From positions 18,241 to 82,240 of the forward strand of contig JAVTVY010020335.1 of NCBI GenBank assembly GCA_036873755.1: a DNA stretch of 64,000 bases, given 5' to 3'. The translations under genes and the position numbers were made by a program. Origin of the DNA: Hanleya hanleyi (taxonomy: Eukaryota; Mollusca; Polyplacophora; Lepidopleurida; Hanleyidae). The notes beneath the pieces are model-generated. The model was not told where the DNA came from. It saw nothing but the letters and a program-made list of their open reading frames with translations, and did no database searches. Of this stretch, positions 34,562 through 43,690 are shown piece by piece. Every line of letters starts with the position of its first letter. Within the stretch, counting starts at the first letter, position 1.

Positions 34562-35104
34562 TGTGACCTTCGTGTTATATCCAATTATGTTCAATTGAAC
34601 ACAAAAAAATAATAACATAAAATTGCAATAAACATCTAGGTCAAAAGTTGAAAAACTGAGGCACAGATATATAGTTTGTTAAAGATGTGTTTCACTCGCC
34701 TCATCAAATGAATGAAAATTCAGAACTCGAAAAATAACGTTTGTAAATGTAGACTCATTTTAAGTAAAGACATGCATTCAAATTGAGATGACTTCATACC
34801 TATCACGGCCAATATATTCACATTTTTTGTAATTCTGATAATATGTATAAAAAACTGATAATGTATGTAGTTTTCACAATAAAAAGACAAAGGTAAGTTT
34901 GATGTTTGGAAATCTGGACCGGGATGCAAGTCGGTAAGCTCCTTCTTTTAGCTTCCAGCTTGGCACATATTCTATTCTGTATGTTTTCACATAGCGGGAG
35001 ATATGAACATGTATTTTTTAAATAAATGCATATAGTCAACGCTTTCTAGTGCAACTATGTATATATTTGTGAATAACAATCTTCTAAATTTCTATTTCTT
35101 CCCT
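34562..35104. other. No gene recognised
   Basis: AT-rich sequence between repeat B and FB3. Open frames of about 70 aa on the minus strand look random. Confidence 0.4.
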
Positions 35105-35110
35105 TGTATA

Positions 35111-35450
35111 TACGGTGGCCCATAGGGGACATCGACTTTTTAAAATAGTTTTCATGTTTTTTTATTACTTTTCCTCATTTTCTTGGGTATTTTCTCAATT
35201 TTTCGCCTATTTTCTACAAACAGATTCTAGTTTATAACATAATTTCTTTGGTTTTCGGTGAATATATAATACAGATATTTCTGACAACGTTGCTAGAAAT
35301 TACAGAAATGTAAAGAAATTATGTTATAAACTAGAATCTGTTTGTAGAAAATAGGCGAAAAATTGAGAAAATACACAAGAAAATGAGGAAAAGTAATAAA
35401 AAAACATAAAAACTATTTTAAAAAGTCGATGTCCCCTATGGGCCACCGTA
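35111..35450. mobile_element. Fold-back element FB3 (near-perfect hairpin)
   Basis: A 340-bp element with left tip TACGGTGGCCCATAGGGGAC and an exact complement at the right end. The arms of about 145 bp are almost identical, which suggests recent insertion or arm homogenisation. The loop is about 50 bp. Perfect 6-bp duplications TGTATA flank it (35105-35110 and 35451-35456). No ORF and no minisatellite. Confidence 0.93.
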
Positions 35451-35459
35451 TGTATATCA

Positions 35460-36085
35460 TCGAGTATAGTTTCGAGGATTAAACTGTCACACAGTGACCT
35501 TTATCAAGTCAATGCTATTTTATGCTATCAAAATAATTGGCAAATTCCCAAAGGAATGATTGATGGTAACGGACGGGTCACGTGGTACGAGAGAGATATC
35601 CTTGACCCATGCGGACACTTCCTGGTAAGCGCAGTATTGCGTACACAACAAAATAGCACACCAGCTATTTTCATCACGTTAACAACACTGTCGTATATAT
35701 TCCAGGAAACAGACTAACAACATCTGAAAAAAATATTTCACGTATTGGGCAAGGTGACAAAGAATTTTGAGACTCATACAAGCAAACACATTAGCTGTAA
35801 GTTCGCTTTTTGTATACCTGCGAGAACTACTATGTGTACAGTGTCTGTTTAGGGCACAATGGAAATCCGGTTTGCAATAATTTGAGCAATATATTATTTG
35901 AGCAAGATTTGTTCTCTGTACTTATAATAATGTACAGGTAGAAACATGTAAAATTATGACCCCTTTAGTTAATTTTATTCAAGGATATCTCGTTGTCCCT
36001 ACGCAAGTTTTCTACGCAAAGCTACTAACTAGCTATATGTGTATCCGTATATTGGGATATCAATGCTTGCAGCAACATCAAGAGA
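35460..36085. other. No gene recognised
   Basis: Intergenic sequence with no exon or repeat that I can define. Confidence 0.4.
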
Positions 36086-36087
36086 AT

Positions 36088-36453
36088 AGGTTAGGGTGAT
36101 CCCGCTCTCTAAAATGGAGGTAAAAAAAGGTCGTTTTTCCTCAATAACTTTTGATTCCTTCTTAACCAATACTTCAAAACTTCAGACGCATTAATTTATC
36201 TAGTGTTCCATGCCCTAAAATCAATTTGCCATTTAAAAAACCAGTCAATTTTGTTTATACAGCGCGACAGATGTTTTGCTTATTATTATGCAAATCAGAT
36301 TGATGGCAATTTATTTTTGTATTACCATTTGATGCGGATTCATATGTCTGTGTACGCCTAAAGAGGATTTTGCTGAATTCATTATATAAACTGATTTATT
36401 GAGCAAAAACGACTTTTTTACCTCAATTTTTGAGGGCCGGATTGCCCTAACCT
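36088..36453. mobile_element. TIR element with AGGTTAGGG tips
   Basis: The left end AGGTTAGGGTGATCCCGCTC pairs with the right end ...GATTGCCCTAACCT. The arms continue through 'gaggtaaaaaaaggtcgttttt' type sequence. The total is 366 bp and there is no ORF. Target duplication unclear. Confidence 0.7.
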
Positions 36454-37130
36454 GGAGAAGATAATAATATGCACAAACGAACTTTGTTAATTTAAACCTT
36501 AGAACTTGTGCTACTCGCATAGAGGCGTTTAACAAATACAAGAAAATGCTTAAGGCTCATTAAAAAGAATTGTTCGGTCATCATCACATGCTCACCAGAA
36601 AAGGTGGCAGGTGGACGGATTTGATTCGTATTTTTTAATTATTTTAGTTTTAGGCAAATATTTTGCGTACGGAATTATGCCGTGAAACGAGCTGTTTGCA
36701 GAATATATCACTTGAGGTCACAGGACTACATCGTCTCCCGGACATGGTTCAAATTTCCTATGCCAGTCGACACACGTAAAAATGTGCTTTAGATATTGCA
36801 AAAAAACCCTGTTGGGGGCAGCGAGAAAATGTAGGGTGACCGGTGATGATATACGAAAATTGTTTCCAATGGGCCAAATAACATCACAAACTCCAGTCTT
36901 TCTCCATAAGTCAAAAACCTTCAATTTGGTGATCCATAAAATCCATCAAACCGTGTAACAGTATACCTAAATCTAGATAGCTATAAGAAAAGAAATTAAT
37001 TTTCAAATCAAGCATTGAACAGTTTTCGCTCCAATCTGATCTTGACATTTGTTTTCTCTTTCACCAGATAGATAAATTGCAATAAAGGTGACATCGCAAG
37101 CCATGTAAGCAGGTATCAACTGAGATTCTC
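36454..37130. other. No gene recognised
   Basis: Intergenic; no conserved exon seen. Confidence 0.4.
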
Positions 37131-37210
37131 ATGTTGTTTCCAATTCAAGCTCTTTAGGTTTCAGGAGCTTTCACGCATCTGTCTCTGAGATTATGGGGAG
37201 GATATTAGAG

Positions 37211-37600
37211 ATTACAACACATATAAGGGAAGTGGGAAGAGGTGCCGACATACTGACTGCGTCACATGACTTCACAGAATAGTCTTCTGGTAAACCTATT
37301 CTAAAGCACATACCAAGAATGTAACGATTCGTGATATGTGTTGTATCTCGGGTACGCTTTTATTGTACCTGTTCATGTGGCAACTTGGATGATATGACCA
37401 CACGGCCCCTAGCACCGGCATAAGATACAAATCTAGAGAGCTATGATGGAAATGCTCTGACAACTCGTATACTGGTAATTGGTGAGCTGTTTCGCTGTGA
37501 CAACTCGTACATTGGAGATTGGTGAGCTGTATCGTCGTCAGATGTAAACGACGGCAATTAACACAAAAGACTAGTCTGTAAGGCCCGATGTCGACCCAGC
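37211..37600 (+). repeat. Repeat B copy downstream of GPCR gene 2
   Basis: It begins 'attacaacacatataaggga' and includes 'gtgccgacatactgactgcg', 'ttattgtacctgttcatgtg' and 'aggcccgatgtcgaccca'. It matches 49614-49914 and 60956-61309 at high identity by eye. No ORF of note. Confidence 0.85.
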
Positions 37601-37668
37601 ATCAACTTCCCACAGACCGAGAAGCGGTAGTTTTTATATTGGATCTGAGTTAATGTGGCCGTGTTGGT

Positions 37669-38441
37669 CTAAGAAGTGTCTTCGCCACTATATCCATTTA
37701 CCGCCGACCCATTGGTGCCACTCCCCGAGTCGTAAGCTCGTGACGTTAGGAATTTGAACGAATGCAGCCTCAGGATTTGCTTGTAAGCTGAACGAAACTG
37801 ACGGTTCATCAGGCTGTAGATGAGCCAATTGATACTCGAGCTGGCATAAGTCAACAAGATTGACAGTATGTAGACTTCTTGAGGGAATACCTCATCTCTG
37901 TCAACAACCGCCACGATGGTGTACGGAAACCAGCAGATGAAAAAGGTCACGAATACAACCAGAAGCATCTTGGCCAACTGTAAGGAATCACGGGACTCTC
38001 CCTTTCCTCGCCAGACCGCCCCACCTTGATTCTCGATGGATTTCTTACTCCGACGCACAAAGAGAAATATTCGGATATAAAAGAAGGCGATGAGACCAAC
38101 GGAGACAATGCAAAGGCCGAGCAGAGTGTACGAATTGGACCCGCGGTCGTAGAAACATGTCTCCAATTTGCGGTCGTAACGGTGTCCCTTGCCTCCCCAT
38201 CCAGCGATATAGCGAAGATCGACCAGAAAACTAGCAACCCATAGTCCGATGGCCATTACAGGACTGGACCAGCGTGTGAACAATCTGTCGTAGATGCCAA
38301 AGCGGCGTATGTGGATGTAACGATTGAAGCTAATCATTATAAGACTCAGTAGAGAGCACACTCCAGCCACCACAACCACTGAGGCCAGAAACTGGCATAA
38401 TCCTCTTTTATCATCGTAAAAGTCCTCTCCGACAACTGCAT
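37669..38441 (-). CDS. GPCR gene 2, exon 3 (TM3 to C-terminus)
   Basis: TTTCAG acceptor, then codons joining to Asp-Ala-Val-Val-Gly. It contains TM3-TM7 and a tail ending GEDTS. No frameshift or stop. The ATG near 38451 lies in the intron and is not a start. Confidence 0.93.
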
Positions 38442-41404
38442 CTGAAATCACGATGATATTACCACTGATTTCCTTTGATAAAATAACGCCATATCATGGG
38501 CCGAAGCGAAAAGTGAACAGAAATTGGAGAGCTGATTTTATATATTTAGATCAAGGTTGACTTAAGGTCAAATGGTTACAATGAACGCCATAACCAAAGA
38601 AAAATTATACCTCCTATGAACGTCCACAACGCATTTCGTAAATCACAATTTAACACCAAACTTTTTTTTCGACACTGCAAATATATTAATTCTCTCATTA
38701 TTATTAACTGTGTCGTCGAGATAATAATAAAAAATGTTCATGTTGAAGAAACCGCAATGCGACACTCTTACCAACGATTGTTAACGGGTCTACCAAACAT
38801 GTCACAAAGAAATCAGCAATTGCCAAATTCAGTATGAAAATGTTTCCAGTCGTCCTCAATTTCTACAAAGAAAAATCAGGAACAGAAATTAGATTCCCTG
38901 TAAAACAGTCAAAAAACATTCAGTGATTGACTGACGTAATCATATAATAAAATTCTACAAAGGAAATATTTAAAAACTACATGTGCCGCCACTGACAAGG
39001 TCATTAGTACAATGCACCATAAGTACAAAGTTAGAGCCAATAGGAGAAAAACTAGCCAAACTATGCAGATCTAAAATGGACAAATCCGATTGCTTCATTG
39101 GCATACATTACAAGATTTTTTAAAAATAAAATCCATCAATGGCCTCTTGCCTAGGTATCGATGAAGTTCCACGTCCATTTTCCTCTTTTCTATCATTCGG
39201 CAGGTGTTCCTATAACATTATGGACTTTAAATTTTTTAATCATTTTGTCATCGTGGAAGTGACACATTATCCCCAAATGAAGAAGCATCGTGTAGCCCTT
39301 CCTTTCTCAATAAAAGCCCACCGGATGCCTTGCGGTAGTATGGTGAAAGGAAACCATGCAGTGAATAAAAGCGTTAGATCTAACATTCAGTGAGTGAGTG
39401 AGTGAGTTAGGGTTTAACGTCGCGTTCAGCGCTATTTCGACCATATAGCGACGATATAACTAACTACGATATGATTAGCTAGACATGTGTGACTATCCAT
39501 GTACAGTCATCAGTTAGAGGAAATTAATCTTCTCCTGGTGTCAACAGACATGGTACAAAACTCATGCTGCTCACCAACGTGAGGGCTCTGACATTCAGTA
39601 CGCTACAGACATCCGTCGTTAATAAAAAAAAATCAGCATCCATAATAGAAAGACCTCATCCACAAGACATTATATACAAACATCCATAGAGGCTTAAGAT
39701 AAAAATTGAACCACAGGTTAGACAGATGCGGTCAACTCGGGTACATTCCAGTAGGATGTGCCCTAATCTCCTCCAGTATAGGCAGAGTACGACTCTGTCT
39801 GTGCGTACAAACACCGATGAATGAACATGGACGTTGCCAATCATTCCGATATTTCACATACAAATATCTTATCACAAAATTCGATTTCTCAATTATAACA
39901 TACACTAGGAAGTATAGGCCTATAGTCGAATTTAAATCAATTCTTTCCTGGATCAGAAATGGGGTTGTCTGCTACATCCAGCAAAATATGGCGCAACAAG
40001 GCGGAGGAATCTGGACATTCTGATGGGTGAATTGTTGTAGATTTGCACATAATTCGCATTCACTTAAGGGAGTAGAGGACGTTCATTTTTCTGCTCTTAT
40101 GCGGCTACAACATTGTGATTTGTCGAATTATCCAAAACATGCTGAATTTCCTAACAAAAGTCCCCAGAAATCTCAAAACGGGATATAAATCAACAAAAGA
40201 CACAACAGAACTATTTTATGTTTTTTACTGGTGGTTCGATAGTGTGATAGGACTGACCAAAAAGTTGACATTTTAGATTCAACGGTTGGAAGGTGCAAAG
40301 TGCTCTCGAGGTTGAAAATTATGCCTCTGATATCCCGTAAAATTCACACTTAGTCAATTTCAACAAAAAGGAAACTTGTAAAGGGCTAATAAATGAATCT
40401 CCAATAATATTCCCTGACCCCACCCTGATTTCCCGCCCCCACCACCTCCTGGAAAAAGGACTGGAAAGGCTCAGTTGATCTGTTATACTGCTAATATTTT
40501 CTAAGAAAGTATGGTGTCCACCTGTTTTTATTAAATATTCAACAAGAACTATATGTGTTTAGTATTATATAGTAAAATGGGGAAATTTTGATCTTGGGCA
40601 GTTGGATTTATTGAGCATCAAGCAAGAAAAAATTCAAATTTTCCTATGTATTCAGTGTTATGGGTTTTAAGTGGTATACATGTATTTGGCTGCCATATGT
40701 TTTTAACGAGTATGGTGACCACCCATTTTTTTCATGGATCATCTTTTATTAACCTGATGAAAAAATACTGAAATTTAAAAAAAACACATTCAACCTGTAG
40801 AAATGTATGTCCTCTACTGCCTTAATCGAAAACCGCATGGAATTCCTTCATCAGTCAAAGCCTAACATTTGATTTGTGTATTTCGACGATATCTTTGTGT
40901 TCATTGTAATAGACTGGCAGATAAGCTGCATGTGATACAGGGTAATACTTTGTCGTTATTGTCTTTCGTTGTCTAAATCATACGCCCGTCCATTTTCATG
41001 ACAATTTAACGAAGAATGTGATATAAGGAGCCATATCGGAAGAATGTAAAACAGTATCCCAGATTTGAATCTCGATTTTCCTGTCGCAGAATTCGCCTTT
41101 TGATATCTACTGTAACCTTTTCACAGTCTCCGGCTCCAAAGCTGTTTTGCTGTCGAATCTATTATGTGATAAGAGCTACATTAAATGAATATGTCCGAAA
41201 GGTGAGGGGATAAGATCTCTCATAACATGACGAATTCAATTATCAGACAGTGGAACTTACCTTACAATGAAGGATTGCCACGACCACCAGTATGTTTCCC
41301 AAAGTTCCAACCAGGCTACAGGCGCCGAGAATGATCACATACGGGTAAGCCAATCCGGGTTTAGCTCGAATTAATGCCTCGTGGGTTACGTTGGAAGAAT
41401 TCAT
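37669..41404 (-). CDS. GPCR gene 2, melatonin-receptor-like class A receptor (3 exons)
   Basis: Intact 335-aa paralogue of gene 1, with exons 41404-41261, 38862-38772 and 38441-37669 and introns of 2398 and 330 bp in the same positions and phases. Conserved residues: N-terminal NSSN and NVT glycosylation sites; TM1 GTLGN; TM2 NLAIAD; TM3 cysteine in GLCQF; NRYIHI; ECL2 LETCFYD; TM6 FFICWFPY; TM7 SSSINWLIY; FRSAYKQIL. By eye about three quarters of exon 3 residues match gene 1. Differences cluster in the second and third cytoplasmic loops (CCFGIYHK versus RRFGIYDR; different R/K-rich ICL3) and the tail, so G-protein coupling may have diverged. The expected role is a plasma-membrane receptor; ligand unknown. 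An in-frame upstream ATG at 41560 would add a hydrophobic stretch, but it is not conserved in gene 1 and was not used. Confidence 0.9.
38772..38862 (-). CDS. GPCR gene 2, exon 2 (ICL1 and TM2)
   Basis: Ninety-one bases, CTTTGTAG acceptor, GTAAGAG donor. It encodes KLRTTGNIFILNLAIADFF to DPLTIV and differs from the gene 1 exon by a few mostly silent bases. Flanking intron sequence ('aggaacagaaat', 'aaaaaacattcagtg') is also shared with gene 1. Confidence 0.92.
39391..39590 (-). mobile_element. 5'-truncated SINE in GPCR 2 intron 1
   Basis: The tail (CACTCACTCACTCACT on the minus strand) and the core 'gttagggtttaacgtcgcgt' / 'ccatatagcgacgata' match the full SINE at 31410-31771, but the tRNA head is missing. 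Perfect 9-bp duplications ACATTCAGT flank it (39383-39391 and 39591-39599). The 5' truncation is typical of retroposition. Confidence 0.85.
39600..40990. other. GPCR 2 intron 1, no exon recognised
   Basis: AT-rich intronic DNA. The ORF at 39706-40023 has no domain and lies antisense to the intron. Nothing else seen. Confidence 0.45.
41261..41404 (-). CDS. GPCR gene 2, exon 1 (N-terminus and TM1)
   Basis: Forty-eight codons from the conserved ATG (MNSSNVTHEALIR...) through TM1 (PYVIILGACSLVGTLGN), ending ILHCK before GTAAGT. The 5' UTR probably continues upstream in the same exon, and the open frame there runs to 41560. Confidence 0.9.
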
Positions 41405-41560
41405 CGGTGCTGTTAAACTACAGTTTGACGAAGAAAAGCAATGTACACATACAAATACAAGTATACATATAGAAATAAATATTATCTGACTAGAAAGTGT
41501 TTCCTCTAAAGCAGGACACCAACAATTTTGTCGTCCCCTTTTATCCTGTTCAGTTTCCAC

Positions 41561-42140
41561 GAAAGAAATAGTTCACTACCGGTACCCTACTGAGTGTCAA
41601 ATATTAAACTTACACCTCTCCCATAAATCTTTATTTCAAGGGCGTAGTATGAAACGTTTGTATGGCATAAGCTATAAATTAGAGGGGCTTTTATCCTTGT
41701 AGCTAACCCATGAAGCTAGAATGTGATGCAATCTAAATATTCCCTAGTCTCTATCCTGACCAGAGTATTTTCAAAATATCGCAATTTTGCGCCTATTAAC
41801 AGTAAATTCAATGCAGAAATGGCGTACATTAACCATAGCAATATTTAGTATTAAGGATACCGATCGCTCCTGACCGATGAAGTCGGCCATTTTTCTGTAT
41901 TATCCAGTTTCATTAACATTCATTAACATTAAACCTTCCTTTTGATGAAATAAATAGATTGGAATTTCAATTCTAAATAGTCACAAGCGTCTGGTCCGTC
42001 ATTCATAATTCAGTCGTCGTCCATTAGAGAATATCCAAAGATCTATTCCATATCATAATTTATTAATTGACTGTGTATGTTATTACATTTATGTATTACC
42101 CGAATACAGTGTAAAACGGCCTGTCCATACGTCATGTCGA
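41561..42140. other. Upstream of GPCR gene 2
   Basis: Putative promoter region. The pentamer 'attcattaac' is directly repeated near 41910-41930. No clear core promoter element. Confidence 0.35.
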
Positions 42141-42148
42141 ACCCGGCT

Positions 42149-42753
42149 TGTATTGGCCGAGTTGTATTGGCCGAGTTGAAAGCTGTATTGGCCGGGTTGA
42201 ATGTTGTATTGGCCGAGGTCAACGAGTGCAGCCGTAACTAGCAGTAAGGACCGACGACTTGAGAAACAGACGACAGCAGTGTTGTTTGTTCAGCGCGATG
42301 GCGAGCGCGGAGCGTGTTATTCAAGGGTTCGTGGGTGGAATTTTAGAGCTTTAGGAGATATGTGGAGACGATTTAAAACGATTTAAACCTGTTACAGATC
42401 AAAAAGCGGATGCTGCCACTCGGAAAAACAAGAACACGGCCAGTAAATGTCAATTAATAAAAATATTATGAATCGATTGTTTTCGTATAGCCTTAGTATT
42501 GACCTTCGGGTCGCCGTATTGGCCCTCGGCCTGCGGCCTCGGGCCAATACGACGACCTTCAGGTCAATACGAAGGCAATACGAAAACAATCGATTAATAA
42601 CATATATTATTAATCAACTATCTATGATATGAACCCAATACAATCGGCCTGTTTGATATGGCCCCAAACCGGGCCAATATGAGGAAGGCGGGCCAATACG
42701 AAGAAGCCGGTCCAATACGGGAAAACAGGGCCAATACGGCCCGGGCCAATACG
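42149..42753. repeat. GTATTGGCC motif array
   Basis: Four GTATTGGCCG motifs point right at 42149-42220, five or more GGCCAATAC motifs point left at 42665-42753, and a hairpin between them carries one of each. This inverted clustering resembles subterminal protein-binding repeats of a DNA transposon, but I find no transposase, and defined ends or target duplications are not visible. Confidence 0.7.
42452..42616. repeat. GC-rich hairpin, copy 1
   Basis: A palindrome of about 165 bp centred on GGCCTGCGGCC, with arms through GTATTGGCCCTCGG, 'gaccttcgggtc', 'attgttttcg' and finally 'ttaataa'. The G+C-rich core contrasts with AT-rich surroundings. Confidence 0.85.
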
Positions 42754-43523
42754 ACTTTCAACATGGCGACGTTGACGATGAATGATCCTCGATTCGTGAT
42801 CTCCGAAAGATGTCACTGATTTCTCTGAACGGATATTCAATGGCTTCTGTGATAATTTTCGACAGAGCTTTACGTGTCGATACACAAACCTTGAAATCAA
42901 GCGAGGTGAGTCATGCTGAAATACACTATAGTGACGCGTTCGGAACATCGACGTGCTAAGCACAAGCAGACGACAACACACTGATCCAACAATTACAGCA
43001 GTGTACTGATGAACGAAGCGATGACTACAGTGATATTTTACGACAGAAAATGTCAGACTTGCAGCTGGAAGAGTTATTCACATATGGACAGAATCGATAG
43101 AAATTATGCGGACGAAACACTGGTAAAATGATGTTGAAAACCGGGGTCTCTATAGCATGATAGGTCTTCGGTGGACCAAATTTGCACCAGATTATAAGGT
43201 TGTATTTTGTTTCACCGTTCTCATCAAATAAAATAAGAATATTGCTTTCACGATATATATTCAATGAATGAAATGTCATCTGCCCAGGTTGAAGATGATC
43301 GGCCTATTCACCGTCTCGATTATCGCCGTCGTTTCTGGCAGCGTAACTGTAGAGGGGATCGACTTTCCGACGATAATGGCACTTCAAAAAAAGACATAAT
43401 AATAATCGTAGGAAATAGGCCTATTGTGAAGGAAGAAATACATATTCCGATTTTGGGGGAGTCGCTGTACTAAAATATTCCTTGATGCATGTATTATAAT
43501 CGATGAAAAAAAATGTGCGTGAG
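42754..43523. other. No gene recognised
   Basis: Between the two hairpins. ORFs at 42622-42981 (-) and 43264-43473 (+) have no recognisable domains. It may be the interior of a mobile element bounded by GTATTGGCC motifs. Confidence 0.35.
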
Positions 43524-43690
43524 TTAATTAATAAAAATGTCATTAACCAAGTGTTTTCATATTGGCCTGGTTATAGGTCCTCGGCCAGCCGTATTGGCCC
43601 TCGGCCTGCGGCCTCGGACCAATACGGCAGGCCTCGGACCTATAACAAGGCCAATATGAAAACAATTGGTTAATAACATAATAATACATA
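43524..43690. repeat. GC-rich hairpin, copy 2
   Basis: Same architecture as 42452-42616: 'ttaattaataaaaatgtcat' flank, 'tgttttcatattggcct' arm, the identical core GTATTGGCCCTCGGCCTGCG, then the mirror. The inner part of the arms differs from copy 1 ('ggttataggtcc' versus 'gaccttcgggtc'). Confidence 0.85.

Noticed and set aside
41402..41560. N-terminal extension of GPCR gene 2 from the ATG at 41560
   Set aside because: Gene 1 lacks the equivalent start codon and is stopped upstream, while the MNSSN start is conserved in both. It is probably 5' UTR.
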